Below, piece by piece: positions 9,363 to 19,037 of a DNA stretch of 64,000 bases (position 1 is the first letter of the stretch; every line of letters begins with the position of its first letter). A model generated the notes under the pieces. It was not told the origin of the DNA. It ran no database searches and saw nothing but the letters and a program-made list of their open reading frames with translations. The stretch covers positions 1-64,000 of the forward strand of contig NZ_JACJOO010000031.1 in assembly GCF_014695575.1 (NCBI RefSeq). The letters are read 5' to 3'. Both the position numbers and the translations under genes were made by a program. This stretch comes from Leptolyngbya sp. FACHB-8. Its GTDB lineage: Bacteria > Cyanobacteriota > Cyanobacteriia > Elainellales > Elainellaceae.

Positions 9363-10655
9363 CTAGCTTTCTAATAACTCTCGTCGCAACAAATCTAAGG
9401 CTGTACAAGAGCTCAGATGACGAATAAAATCCCGTTTGCGATGGGCACCAAACTGGAAGCGATCGCTCTTCACCCCACTAGGCCCAGCCAAACCGATATA
9501 GACCAAACCCACAGGTTTCTCGTCTGTGCCGCCATCGGGCCCAGCTATACCTGTAATGCTTAAACCCCAGGTTGTGTTGAGGCGCGATCGCACCCCTTCT
9601 GCCATTTGTTGGGCTACAGCATCACTGACAGCCCCATGAGTTTCCAGGTCAGCCTCAGAGACACCCAACAGCCCTACTTTGACAGCATTGTCGTAGGAAA
9701 TGACACCCCCCAGGAAGTAAGCAGAGCTACCTGAAACAGCGGTGAGCATCTGGCCCAATCCACCTCCGGTACAGGATTCAGCAACTGACAGGGTTTGTCC
9801 TGCTTTCAGTAGCAAGCGACCTACTACAGAAGATAGGGTATCTTCGTCGGAACCGTAGTAGTCTAGACCGGCGATCGCCTGTAACTGCTGTGCGACAGGC
9901 TCAATTAGTGCCTCGGCCTCCGGTTCTGAAGCAGCCCGAGCCGATACCCGTAGCCGCACCTCTCCGTGGCCGGCATAGGGGGCAACGGTGGGATTCTCCA
10001 ACTCTAAAAATTCACCAACCTTTTCAGCCAGAGTGGCCTCCGCGATGCCCCAAAACCGCAGCATAAGGCTGTGGATGAGCGTTTGACCGTAGCCACGCTG
10101 TTTGAGAAAGGGCACTGCCGTCGTTTGCCACATGGCATGCATCTCGGACGGCACCCCTGGGAAGGTCATCAGGATAAGGTTGGGTTGGGGTTCCCACAAA
10201 AGGCCTGGAGCCGTACCGAGCGGATTAGGTAGCACATCCGCCCCCACTGGAAGAAGTGCCTGCTTCCGATTACTGGGAGCCATCTCACGCCCCCGAGCCG
10301 CATACTTACGGGTAATATCTTCCAGGACTTCAGAGCGTTCGGTCAGAGGGGTGTCAAAGTAGGTGGCGATGCCCTCTGTCGTCAGGTCGTCTGGGGTTGG
10401 CCCCAACCCACCGGTGAAAATCAGAATGGAGGAGCGTTTGGAAGCGACCTCGATCGCATGATGCAATCGGGTCATATTGTCCCCCACGACAGTTTGGAAG
10501 TAGTGGGGAATCCCTAGTTGGGCCAGTTCTCGGGCGAGAAACTGCGCGTTCGAATTGAGGATATCACCCAAGAGCAGCTCGGTGCCTACACAAATTACTT
10601 CTGCCCCGGAGGGAACGGTCGTCATAGCGGCCTCGTCTGAAACAGTTGAGCGCAA
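9363..10655 (-). CDS. cinA: CinA family protein (competence/damage-inducible; NMN deamidase type)
   Basis: This two-domain CinA protein begins with a molybdopterin-binding-like domain (GTELLLGDILNSN, then TGGLGPTPDD) and ends with the CinA amidohydrolase domain (SVAESCTGGGLG, SGSSAYFLGG). The C-terminal domain converts nicotinamide mononucleotide to its deamidated form; the N-terminal domain often has ADP-ribose pyrophosphatase activity. The frame from 10655 gives 430 residues. The ATG at 10625 (MTTVPSGAEVICVG) removes an unconserved 10-residue leader and is my preferred start (420 residues). It lies 50 bp downstream of the WecA-like gene on the same strand. It is likely cytosolic, in NAD salvage or nucleotide clean-up. 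Confidence 0.93.
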   Translation of the reverse strand: MRSTVSDEAAMTTVPSGAEVICVGTELLLGDILNSNAQFLARELAQLGIPHYFQTVVGDNMTRLHHAIEVASKRSSILIFTGGLGPTPDDLTTEGIATYFDTPLTERSEVLEDITRKYAARGREMAPSNRKQALLPVGADVLPNPLGTAPGLLWEPQPNLILMTFPGVPSEMHAMWQTTAVPFLKQRGYGQTLIHSLMLRFWGIAEATLAEKVGEFLELENPTVAPYAGHGEVRLRVSARAASEPEAEALIEPVAQQLQAIAGLDYYGSDEDTLSSVVGRLLLKAGQTLSVAESCTGGGLGQMLTAVSGSSAYFLGGVISYDNAVKVGLLGVSEADLETHGAVSDAVAQQMAEGVRSRLNTTWGLSITGIAGPDGGTDEKPVGLVYIGLAGPSGVKSDRFQFGAHRKRDFIRHLSSCTALDLLRRELLES

Positions 10656-10705
10656 CCTGATGGAATCGAGATGGGATGCAATCTACCACTGAGATTGAGC
10701 AAAAT

Positions 10706-11764
10706 TCAGGAGCGGACCTGCTTGCGCGCTTTCCAGGTCGCGTAACTCAGCAGGGCAGTTCCAGCGATCGCATAGGCTAAACCACTGGGAATTCCTGACA
10801 GCGCCAGCCCCAAACTCCCAACCCAAAACGTCAGGGAATAGATAAATAGTACGGTCGTCCGGTGGGGGAGCCCTGCCTCTAACAAACGGTGATGCAGGTG
10901 TCGCTTATCCGCAATAAATGGAGACTTACCGTTGCGCAATCGGTCTAAAATAACCGCCGACATATCAAGGATAGGAACGGCCAAAATCACATAGGGCAGC
11001 AATACCGCTACGGTCGTGACACTCTTAACCAGCCCCACAATACCGACACCCGCTAGAGTAAAGCCGATAAAGTACGCACCTCCATCTCCCATAAAGATTT
11101 GGGCCGGATTAAAGTTGTACCGCAGGAAACCGAGGGCTGCCCCAGCCAGAGATGCCACCACCAGTGCTGCTGCGGGCTGGTTCATAAATAGGCAAACAAT
11201 GAGCATGACAACGGCAGCAATGCCTGAAACTCCAGCCGCTAAACCGTCCAGACCGTCGATCCAGTTAATCGCGTTGGCCATTCCCACCAGCCAAATCACT
11301 GTAATGACCATGCTGATCGCTGCAGGCAGTTGCACCAGCCCCATGAAGGGTATGGTGAGGAAATCAATGTGCACCCCTGCGGACCAGGCGATCGCCGCTA
11401 CCACCACCTGAAACACCAACCGCACAAAAGGTGATAGCCCAAACAGATCATCCGCCAGGCCAATCAGGAAGAAAGCGAGGCCACCCAGGGTGACACCCCA
11501 AATTTCATACTCCTTATCAGGGGGTAATACGCCAAATCCACCCATGCCCCAAACGGTCAGCAACGCCACAACCGTTCCCAGGAAGATAGATACGCCCCCC
11601 AACCGCACGATAGGATCCTGGTGAACCTTACGGCCACCCGGCAGATCCACGTAACCACTCCAAAGACCAATTTTTTTAACGATCGGTGTACTAACGAGCA
11701 CAACCGCCGCCGCCATCAGAAACGCTAAGATATCGTACAAAAAATGATAATGATGAGGCTGCAT
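10706..11764 (-). CDS. WecA/MraY-family undecaprenyl-phosphate sugar-1-phosphate transferase
   Basis: A 352-residue polytopic membrane enzyme with about ten transmembrane segments. It transfers a sugar-1-phosphate, probably GlcNAc-1-P, from a UDP-sugar to undecaprenyl phosphate on the inner face of the plasma membrane. Family landmarks are GLADDLFG, NAINWIDGLDGLAAG (metal-binding Asp residues), FMGDGGAYFIGF and the cytosolic loop DKRHLHHRL. It lacks the MraY peptide-specific features and is closer to WecA/TagO. It precedes cinA on the same strand by 50 bp and probably shares its transcript. It may prime a surface polysaccharide, but the EPS locus at 17-24 kb has its own priming enzyme of a different family. 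Confidence 0.88.
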   Translation of the reverse strand: MQPHHYHFLYDILAFLMAAAVVLVSTPIVKKIGLWSGYVDLPGGRKVHQDPIVRLGGVSIFLGTVVALLTVWGMGGFGVLPPDKEYEIWGVTLGGLAFFLIGLADDLFGLSPFVRLVFQVVVAAIAWSAGVHIDFLTIPFMGLVQLPAAISMVITVIWLVGMANAINWIDGLDGLAAGVSGIAAVVMLIVCLFMNQPAAALVVASLAGAALGFLRYNFNPAQIFMGDGGAYFIGFTLAGVGIVGLVKSVTTVAVLLPYVILAVPILDMSAVILDRLRNGKSPFIADKRHLHHRLLEAGLPHRTTVLFIYSLTFWVGSLGLALSGIPSGLAYAIAGTALLSYATWKARKQVRS

Positions 11765-12125
11765 CGGAAAGGGGTGGGTTTAGAAAGGAAGGGCTGATGG
11801 TAATCCTTTAGATCAATCCAGGAAAAGCGATCGCCTCGGGGTAATTTTGACGCAAGTTTAAGATCTTGTTGAGGCAAAATTTTTGAAATTCACTTTTCCG
11901 GGTTCATCCCGGGGTAGTGAAGCCACACGTAGCTGGCCGATAGGGTACACAGAAGCGATCAAAGGAGAGGAGAAGCTGAGCTGTAAATCTAGAACGGTAG
12001 TTAGTATATCTCCATCACCTTCAGAAAACGTAAAAAAATCTTGACAGCTCAAGGGCAACCCTTTAACCGGGCGTTGCCAAGGTTTCAGAAAGGCTCAGGA
12101 GCAACCATCGCGTTGTAACTTCTTA

Positions 12126-12166
12126 GAAAAAGGGTACCTTGCTGTGGTAGCAAGGTACCCTTTTTC
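12126..12166. repeat. 18-bp perfect hairpin
   Basis: The arms GAAAAAGGGTACCTTGCT and its complement flank loop GTGGT, and the right arm ends in five T residues. In the minus direction it is followed by a weak T-run, so it could be the second of two stacked terminators behind the DUF6679 gene. Confidence 0.7.
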
Positions 12167-12190
12167 CTGGAAAGATAAACTCAAAGCAAA

Positions 12191-12226
12191 AAGAGAGGGC
12201 GGATGCGAAGCACCCCACCCTCTCTT
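12191..12226 (-). terminator. hairpin directly behind the DUF6679 gene
   Basis: The arms AAGAGAGGG and CCCTCTCTT enclose ATGCGAAGCA, with partial pairing between. It begins 10 bp past the stop codon of the DUF6679 gene. Position and pairing suggest a terminator of that gene. Confidence 0.5.
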
Positions 12227-12235
12227 ACAGAAACT

Positions 12236-12544
12236 CTAGTCGTTGCCATCGGGGCGATGATTGCGGATCTGCTCAGCTTCGGGGCAATCCTCCGAAACTA
12301 GAGGCTCTACATCTCCGCGAGGCACCGTTGCCAATTTCTGCATGACGGAACCAATACTCTCAAGACGAATCATCTCCTCCCAGGAGCAAATTTCGTCCTC
12401 CTCTTCGGTTTCGTAGCGAACGGTAACCAGATCTCCCTCAATGTCTAGGATCCGAGCTCGCTCTAACCATCGCTGCTGGTCCCGCAAGAAAATCCAGACT
12501 TCGCGACCGTCACAACAGAATTGATAAATCTTGCGGTGTAGCAT
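12236..12544 (-). CDS. DUF6679 family small cyanobacterial protein
   Basis: A 102-residue acidic protein with no signal peptide or membrane segment. The start at 12544 (MLHRKIYQFCCDGREVWIF) is chosen because conservation in cyanobacterial homologues, as I recall them, begins at MLHRK; an upstream in-frame extension to 12640 looks non-coding. The body LRYETEEEDE/WEEM-like segment (here TVRYETEEEDEICSWEEM) is typical of this family. The Cys pair CC near residue 10 is notable. The family has no assigned function. It stands alone between the WecA-like gene and the Crp-type regulator and is followed by two hairpins. Confidence 0.75.
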   Translation of the reverse strand: MLHRKIYQFCCDGREVWIFLRDQQRWLERARILDIEGDLVTVRYETEEEDEICSWEEMIRLESIGSVMQKLATVPRGDVEPLVSEDCPEAEQIRNHRPDGND

Positions 12545-13172
12545 GTGTTGCTTCTCCTGAACGGACAATGCAAAAACGGGAAAAACCAGGGACTCCCCTA
12601 AGCTATAGAAGGGAAATACCTGGTAGAAGTGAGGAACCACAGATCAAGGAAATCTACACACCACCGTATCAGCACCAGATTTTTTTTGACCCAGGGAAAG
12701 AAGGCAGTGCCCGGTGGCATGGCAGGAGGATTTAATGGCTGTCTACTCATATCGTCCATAGTCTCAATAGACAGCATTCCCTGATTTGATTCTGAATCAA
12801 ATGTACCCGATGCGAGAAAAGCGTGATCCCATCCATTAACGCTCCAGGATGTTCTGCAAAAAAGTGCATCACTTTGGGAAATGTTCGGCCTTTTGACATC
12901 ATTCAAGCACAAATACCGACCAGAATGCAGAAACATGATGGAGATTGGTCGGAGGGGTAGCTTGATCAATGGATACCTCCCCATTTTAGCGATTCCGCCC
13001 GTGACTATGCCGGAATAGATACACAATTCCAGCAATTTATACTCGTAGCTTGCCGCGCCACAGAAGATCCATAGCTTTAGAACCTTAACCTGAACTGAAA
13101 CTTCTAATTACCTGGTCTTTAGGTAAAACACTTACTGTTGTAAGCGGCAATACTAGACGGCAGAGTTGAGTT
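12545..13172. other. intergenic gap upstream of the Crp-type regulator
   Basis: About 630 bp. A frame at 12598-13035 is open on the minus strand but has no recognisable content. Two small inverted repeats stand out: GCTGTCTA...TAGACAGC at 12738-12775 and the palindrome ATTTGATTC/GAATCAAAT at 12784-12802. The promoters of the two divergent genes must lie here. Confidence 0.45.
13141..13154 (+). promoter_or_regulatory. possible NtcA/Crp-type box GTA-N8-TAC
   Basis: The sequence GTAAGCGGCAATAC fits the NtcA consensus GTA-N8-TAC exactly and lies 18 bp before the start codon of the Crp/Fnr-family gene. A partly overlapping GTA-N7-TAC lies just upstream. The usual activator spacing of about 22 bp to a -10 box would fall inside the gene, so a repressing or autoregulatory site, or chance, is more likely. 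Confidence 0.3.
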
Positions 13173-13805
13173 ATGCTACAGCCTTTTCCCCTTGAAGTCG
13201 CTCCTCAAACCGATATGCGTCACTTATTGGAGCAGGTCTATCAGGGGAGAACACTACACCCCTTCCGCAGTGGCCAGGACATTCCTCTCTCGCCACATGA
13301 AATTTGGGTCGTTTGTCGGGGTGTTGTTCAGTTAGGGACACTCTACGACACGGGAGATGAGTCTTTGCTAGGCTTAGCCTGCCCTTCAATGCCCTTTGGT
13401 CTGCCGCTCACGCTGATTCGTCCATATCATGCGGTAGGGCTGACAGATGTGGATCTAATGCGGTTGACCTGGGTGGAGGTTGAGCAGTCACCACTACTAA
13501 CCCAAGGCATTTTTCAACAGACCTCCCGACGACTTCGACAAACCGAGGCTATTCTGGCGATTGTGGGCTATCGACGCGTGGAAGACCGGCTGCGACATCT
13601 CCTGCTTTTACTCAAGCAGGAGATTGGGCAGACGATACGAGAAGGCACCCGACTGGGAGTCAGGCTAACCCATCAGCAGCTCGCCAGTGCTATCGGCACG
13701 ACTCGCGTCACCGTCACTCGTCTGATTAGTCAGTTTCGGGAGGAGGGTTGGCTGAGTATTGACTGCGATCGCCATATCATCCTCTCCCCCATCGCCACTT
13801 GCTGA
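13173..13805 (+). CDS. Crp/Fnr-family transcriptional regulator
   Basis: A 210-residue DNA-binding regulator. The N-terminal 110 residues have the compact beta-rich character of a cyclic-nucleotide-like sensor domain but lack the cAMP-binding signature, so cAMP is unlikely to be the ligand. The C-terminal winged helix is clear: LTHQQLASAIGTTRVTVTRL is a Crp-type recognition helix and resembles that of NtcA. The sensor half is much less NtcA-like, so I do not call it NtcA. It is monocistronic, with a possible GTA-N8-TAC box just upstream, and its end converges on fabG across three hairpins. The regulon is unknown. Confidence 0.85.
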   Translation: MLQPFPLEVAPQTDMRHLLEQVYQGRTLHPFRSGQDIPLSPHEIWVVCRGVVQLGTLYDTGDESLLGLACPSMPFGLPLTLIRPYHAVGLTDVDLMRLTWVEVEQSPLLTQGIFQQTSRRLRQTEAILAIVGYRRVEDRLRHLLLLLKQEIGQTIREGTRLGVRLTHQQLASAIGTTRVTVTRLISQFREEGWLSIDCDRHIILSPIATC

Positions 13806-13835
13806 TAGACCTCCTGCATGAATCGGCTTTTGAGA

Positions 13836-13876
13836 GTATGAATCGTTGCCCACCGAAGCCGTGCAACGATTCATAC
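13836..13876. repeat. 14-bp hairpin with CCGAAG loop
   Basis: The arms GTATGAATCGTTGC and its complement are perfect. The 13-base loop contains ACCGAAGCCG. It is the first of three hairpins in the convergent gap between the Crp-type gene and fabG. Confidence 0.65.
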
Positions 13877-13935
13877 AAGAAATCTAATCCCTGAGCCCGT
13901 TTGGGAAGATTGCTCTTGAAAGATTTTCCCAACAG

Positions 13936-13982
13936 TTTTAAGGACAAGGGTGGAAGCAAAGCTTCCACCCTTGTCCTTAAAA
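13936..13982. terminator. 22-bp perfect palindrome, AAA loop
   Basis: The left arm runs TTTTAAGGACAAGGGTGG and ends AAGC; the right arm is its exact complement ending CCTTAAAA. It lies between convergent genes. The AAA loop and GGGTGGAAGC tip match the tips of the palindromes at 1600 and 26434, although the stem bases differ. Confidence 0.65.
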
Positions 13983-13983
13983 G

Positions 13984-14014
13984 GAAGTGCACGGTACAAA
14001 GTACTGCGCACTTC
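13984..14014. repeat. imperfect 14-bp hairpin before the fabG stop
   Basis: GAAGTGCACGGTAC and GTACTGCGCACTTC pair with two mismatched positions around loop AAA. It begins two bases after the preceding palindrome and ends 9 bp before the fabG stop codon. Confidence 0.55.
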
Positions 14015-14022
14015 TTGAAGTA

Positions 14023-15174
<1,152 letters not shown>

Positions 15175-15498
15175 ATGGCGGTCAAGCAAGAATTTTCTAG
15201 TTTCGAGTCGCTGATCACCGATTCCGATCAGCCTGTTCTTGTGGATTTTTACGCTAACTGGTGTGGCCCTTGCCAGCTCATGGCCAAGATTCTAGAAGAG
15301 GTTAACCAATCCCTCAAGTCTCAGATAAAGATCATCAAGATTGATACGGAAAAGTACCCAGAGTTAGCATCCCGTTACCATATCTATGCACTGCCTACCC
15401 TAGTGCTATTTAGCCAGGGCAAGCCTGTAGACCGGATTGAGGGGGTTGTTCCGGCCCATCAGTTGATTGCCCATCTTCAACAACGGCTGCCAAGCTGA
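15175..15498 (+). CDS. thioredoxin
   Basis: A 107-residue thioredoxin, a soluble dithiol reductant of target proteins. The redox centre WCGPC lies near residues 30-34 in a FYANWCGPCQLM context. The cis-proline loop is ALPTLVLF near residue 77. The length matches the single-domain family, with no signal or membrane segment, so it is cytosolic. It resembles the m/x/y-type cyanobacterial thioredoxins, but I cannot separate these reliably. It is followed by a 27-bp perfect hairpin that probably ends its transcript. The DUF2949 gene further downstream is separated by over 500 bp and is likely independent. Confidence 0.92.
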   Translation: MAVKQEFSSFESLITDSDQPVLVDFYANWCGPCQLMAKILEEVNQSLKSQIKIIKIDTEKYPELASRYHIYALPTLVLFSQGKPVDRIEGVVPAHQLIAHLQQRLPS

Positions 15499-15513
15499 CC
15501 TATACTTCCGTTT

Positions 15514-15578
15514 ATTTTGGTTACAGCGAAAAGAGAGCTTAGGTAAACCCCAAGCTCTCTTTTCGCTGTAACCAAAAT
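15514..15578 (+). terminator. 27-bp perfect hairpin behind the thioredoxin gene
   Basis: The left arm ATTTTGGTTACAGCG continues to AGAGCTT and pairs exactly over 27 bp with the right arm around loop AGGTAAACCCC. It starts 16 bp after the stop codon. There is no T-run, so its terminator role is inferred from position. The rest of the gap to 16042 shows nothing clear. Confidence 0.65.
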
Positions 15579-16042
15579 GTATCAGACGCTCGTCTTATTG
15601 GGCTTTATGACCCACAACCTGAGGAATCTACGGGCAAGCGGTTGAATTCTCTCCCAATTACTTGAAAACTAGCGTGCGATCGCGGAAGGGGTAACACCCC
15701 TAATCCCTTACTCTGAGCTTGATCCGTTCAGTGTAAGAAAGTTTCGCTATCCTAAAGCATAGCCTTGGGGATATGACACTGAGCCCTTCTGCCCCTGATT
15801 TGGGTGATCGTCACGCTAAGGCCTAACGGTCAAGCCCAGTACCAGAGCGCTTTTTTCCTAAAGGTGCAGAAGGACTTACCAGGACGGATCAACAAGTGGC
15901 CCTGTTACCGGACGAAACGGCAAGTCTCATCCAAAATGGCAATACCGCTCAATCCTGGGCTCGCCAGCGGAGAGCCCCCGTTTATTCCATTCAACCCCCA
16001 CTGAATGACCTGCTCACCCTGAGAACTAGGGAGGGACATCTG

Positions 16043-16234
16043 ATGACACCAACAAGCTATGCCCATCTCATTCAATTTCTGCGGGAAGAACTGGGTGTAC
16101 CAGATGCCGCCATTTCGATCGCTCAGCGGCACTGTGAACAAGATCCTGGCCCGCTCCCTATGGTGCTGTGGCAGTATGGCCTGGTCACTTTAGAGCAGCT
16201 TGATCGAATTTATGACTGGTTAGAAACCGCTTAA
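16043..16234 (+). CDS. DUF2949 small protein
   Basis: A 63-residue protein matching the DUF2949 family, found almost only in cyanobacteria. The start at 16043 (MTPTSYAHLIQFLREELGV) has AGGGAGGG upstream and gives the usual family length; the open frame reaches back to 15896 but the extra residues look unrelated. The family hallmark is a helical N-terminal half followed by PMVLWQYGLVTLEQLDRIYDWLE. No signal peptide or membrane segment is seen. The function is unknown. It converges on vipp1 with only 45 bp between stops. Confidence 0.82.
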   Translation: MTPTSYAHLIQFLREELGVPDAAISIAQRHCEQDPGPLPMVLWQYGLVTLEQLDRIYDWLETA

Positions 16235-16279
16235 GCCCAGTTTGGTTGATGGTACGTGTGCGCAGATGTACCCGAACTA

Positions 16280-17020
16280 TCAACCTCCTTCCTCAATTTG
16301 CATCCGCAATTTGGCGAGTTCAGGATCTTCAGGAGCCGCAGCGGGAAGACTGCCAGAGGTAGAACCTCCGAGCAATTGGGCCTTCATGGAAGCCAATTCC
16401 GCGTCCACATTGCCGCTCTCAAGGGAAGCAAAGCGGGACTCTAAAGAGTCAGAATTGAGCTCAGCGATCGCCTCCGAACGGGCTTCCAACTCCAGCACCT
16501 TTTCCTCCATACGCTCGAAGGCAGCAATGCTGTTGTTCATGCCCGAATTGCCCAACATCTCGTTCAGCTTCTCTGAAGCTTTTGCCGAGCGGGCCCGAGC
16601 GATATACATATCTTTTTTGGTCTTGGCCTCTGCCAGCTTTCCTTCCAAGGTCACCATGTTTTGTTTCATCTGGTTGACAATGGAATTTTGCTGCTCCAAT
16701 TGGGTTTTGAGAGCGGTGGCCGTATCCTGATAGGTTTTGCGGCGCGTCAACGCTTCCCGAGCCAGGGTTTCTTCGCCCTTCTGTAAGGCCAGTTGTGCCC
16801 GCTGATACCATTCCTTGGCGGTAGACTCTGCCTGGATTTGCTGACGTTCGGTGCGCTTTTGGGTGGCGATCGCCTGGGCTACTGCTTGCCGCAACCGAAT
16901 CAGATCCTCCTGCATATCCAGCACTGTTTGCTCCAGGATCTTCTCTGGATCTTCAGCTTGACTGACCCAGCCGCCTAACGTGGCGCGAATAATCCGTGCG
17001 ATGCGATCCAATAGTCCCAT
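16280..17020 (-). CDS. vipp1: PspA/Vipp1 (IM30) membrane-remodelling protein
   Basis: A 246-residue PspA/IM30 family protein. It forms ring and rod oligomers that remodel and protect the thylakoid and plasma membranes. It begins with the amphipathic helix MGLLDRIARIIRATLGGWV, followed by long coiled-coil helices rich in Gln, Glu, Lys and Ala from about 25 to 220. A C-terminal extension beyond the PspA core (LPAAAPEDPELAKLRMQIEE) is the feature that separates Vipp1 from PspA, so Vipp1 is favoured. Cyanobacteria can carry both. It is monocistronic between DUF2949 and the exopolysaccharide ABC genes. Confidence 0.9.
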   Translation of the reverse strand: MGLLDRIARIIRATLGGWVSQAEDPEKILEQTVLDMQEDLIRLRQAVAQAIATQKRTERQQIQAESTAKEWYQRAQLALQKGEETLAREALTRRKTYQDTATALKTQLEQQNSIVNQMKQNMVTLEGKLAEAKTKKDMYIARARSAKASEKLNEMLGNSGMNNSIAAFERMEEKVLELEARSEAIAELNSDSLESRFASLESGNVDAELASMKAQLLGGSTSGSLPAAAPEDPELAKLRMQIEEGG

Positions 17021-17161
17021 ACGACGCTCCGCCTGCTACATGCCCCATTCAGGATTAATTTTCGCTCAGTAATACCGATCGAAAAGTTAATACTTGCTCC
17101 CATCCTAACGTACCCACTCATCAGTTCTCCGGGGATGAGAGACAACTCCTACTAAGCCGTG

Positions 17162-17959
17162 TTAGATAGCTGGGGCTTCCAACTCAGCCATTCCCACGTT
17201 TTCTTGAGAATTGAGAGGAACACCCGCCGCTTCACAATAGAGCCTAGCCACTTTTTGAGAATCACCAATCATCTTGACGGTGTGATCCTCAATCCACATG
17301 GCGCGTTCGCAAATCTGCATCACGCTATTAACCGAGTGGGTCACCAGCACCATCGTGACTTTGTTGTTCTTAAATTCCATCATCTTTTTGATGCATTTCT
17401 GGCGGAAGCGGATATCACCGACCCCCAGGACCTCATCGATCAGCAGAATTTCTGGATCCAGGTGAGCCACCACGGAAAATCCCAGTCGGGCCAGCATCCC
17501 ATTGGAATAAGAACGGATGGAGCGATCGATAAAATCACCCAGCTCAGAGAATTCTACAATTTCCTCCAGGCGGGCCATCACTTCGCGCCGAGTTAAGCCC
17601 ATGAGTACGCCGTTGAAAATGACGTTCTCACGCCCCGTCAGGTCTGGATGGAAGCCAGCCCCCAGAGCCAGAAGAGGGGAAATACGACCCCGCACAACAA
17701 TCCGCCCGGAGGTCGGCCGCAACACCCCTGCAATCAATTGCAAAGTTGTGCTTTTTCCAGCACCGTTGTGGCCGATGATGCCAAACTGCTCCCCTTTATA
17801 AACCTCAAAGGAAATATCGCGCAGAGCCTCGTATTGGTTCTGCTGAAACGATTTCACGTTGCGGGGTAGGTTAAAAAGTAGGTGTTTAATCCCTCGTACA
17901 TGGTGGTAAAAGGGATAAGACTTCGACACCTGGTCAAATGCAATAACGGGCTCTCTCAT
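17162..17959 (-). CDS. polysaccharide ABC exporter, ATP-binding subunit (Wzt/KpsT type)
   Basis: A 265-residue ATPase of the ABC-2 polysaccharide exporter family. Walker A is GHNGAGKSTTLQLIAG, the signature is SYSNGMLARLGFSV and Walker B is PEILLIDEVLGVGD. The N-terminal stretch KSYPFYHHVRGIKHLLFNLP is typical of Wzt, TagH and KpsT proteins. There is no C-terminal carbohydrate-binding domain of the longer Wzt type, so glycan recognition must lie elsewhere. Its start overlaps the permease stop by 4 bp, so the pair is translationally coupled. It powers export of a lipid-linked glycan across the plasma membrane and lies divergent to the glycan assembly genes at 19-24 kb. Confidence 0.93.
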   Translation of the reverse strand: MREPVIAFDQVSKSYPFYHHVRGIKHLLFNLPRNVKSFQQNQYEALRDISFEVYKGEQFGIIGHNGAGKSTTLQLIAGVLRPTSGRIVVRGRISPLLALGAGFHPDLTGRENVIFNGVLMGLTRREVMARLEEIVEFSELGDFIDRSIRSYSNGMLARLGFSVVAHLDPEILLIDEVLGVGDIRFRQKCIKKMMEFKNNKVTMVLVTHSVNSVMQICERAMWIEDHTVKMIGDSQKVARLYCEAAGVPLNSQENVGMAELEAPAI

Positions 17960-18747
17960 GCCACTTCCGCAAAACGATAGGACAATTTGCTAAATACCCA
18001 GTAGCCCAGCCCTAGAAATAGCAGGGCATAACCAGCGCTAATCGAGACATACATCCAGTCAAATTGACCGTTCAGAATCAAGTCACGCCAGCTAACCATG
18101 AGGGGAGCCGCTGGGTTAAGGGGGAGAAGAACGAGGTAGCGATCGGGAATTAAATCGACGGTATAGACAATGGGGGTAAAGAAAAAGGCAAACTGAGCGA
18201 TGATTTGAGCAACCCGTTCAATATCTCGCAGAAACAGGTTGAGGGCCGATAGCATCAGGGAGATGCCATAGAGCGTTGTGGTTTGAATCACAATGAGCAA
18301 CGGCAATCCATAAATCCAGTTTACCGTCGGCATCCGATGATAAAAGAAGAGCATCAACACGAGCACTGGCACTGAAAACAGGAAGTGCAGCATGTTGTTG
18401 AGGGTTGCGGCCAGCGGAATTGTGCTGAGGGGGAAGCTGACCTTACGAATAATGGCCGATGTACTAATAAAGTAATTGGGTGCCGTTGTAATGGTGTTGG
18501 CATACCACTGCCAGGGAAAGAGCCCGGAGAGTAACACCAGAGGGTAAGCCTCCGTGTTAATGCGCATTACAACTTTAAAGGCGAAGAAGTAGACAAAGGC
18601 AAAGGCCAGAGGATTCGCAATCGACCAGACGTAGCCCAGAACGTTCTTCTTGTAGCGTACCTTCAATTCTTTTTGCACCAGAAGCACCAGCAGATCCCAG
18701 TAACTCTCCAGGCTGCGGCGATCGCCCCATTTTGGTATCCCAATCAT
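17956..18747 (-). CDS. polysaccharide ABC exporter, permease subunit (Wzm/KpsM type)
   Basis: An ABC-2 permease of 263 residues from the ATG at 18747 (MIGIPKWGDRRSLESYWDLL). An in-frame GTG at 18819 would add 24 less plausible residues. The cytoplasmic N-terminal helix leads to VQKELKVRYKKNVLGYVWS, the hallmark entry to the first membrane segment in Wzm and TagG proteins. Six transmembrane segments follow. NLFLRDIERVAQIIAQFAFF before the fifth segment is also family-typical. It forms a complex with the ATPase encoded directly downstream by a 4-bp overlap. The substrate is probably the polysaccharide built by the divergent genes, though this is inferred from position. Confidence 0.92.
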   Translation of the reverse strand: MIGIPKWGDRRSLESYWDLLVLLVQKELKVRYKKNVLGYVWSIANPLAFAFVYFFAFKVVMRINTEAYPLVLLSGLFPWQWYANTITTAPNYFISTSAIIRKVSFPLSTIPLAATLNNMLHFLFSVPVLVLMLFFYHRMPTVNWIYGLPLLIVIQTTTLYGISLMLSALNLFLRDIERVAQIIAQFAFFFTPIVYTVDLIPDRYLVLLPLNPAAPLMVSWRDLILNGQFDWMYVSISAGYALLFLGLGYWVFSKLSYRFAEVA

Positions 18748-19037
18748 GCGTCTGATTCTGCCTCGTTCACTACATATCACACCACTGATCTCTGTAACCC
18801 GGACAAGATTACAGATCACCTAAGCTACTCACGCAGGAAAATTAGAACATTAGGGGCAATGTGTATCTCCCGCACTTTCAGCGGATCCGCAATTCTCCCT
18901 AGACTGGCGGTCGCAAATACCTAACGTATCGATTCTTAATCCACTAAGTAAGATTACCCAGTGAATCAAAAGTTCATGATGATAGTCTACTGTAACAAGC
19001 TTCCCCTGTTGAAATTTGGTTCCTTGGTGCAAATTCC
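18748..19037. promoter_or_regulatory. divergent promoter region of the exopolysaccharide locus
   Basis: About 290 bp between the outward-reading ABC exporter and pyruvyl transferase genes, so both promoters must be here. No mobile hairpin is present, in contrast to most gaps of the window. I could not identify a confident -10/-35 pair. Confidence 0.4.

Noticed and set aside
12598-13035. 145-residue open frame on the minus strand upstream of the DUF6679 gene
   Set aside because: Composition is not protein-like, no ribosome site is seen, and the frame covers short inverted repeats in a promoter gap.
13141-13176. Full NtcA-activated promoter before the Crp-type gene
   Set aside because: A GTA-N8-TAC box exists, but the required -10 box would fall inside the coding sequence, so only a possible site is reported.
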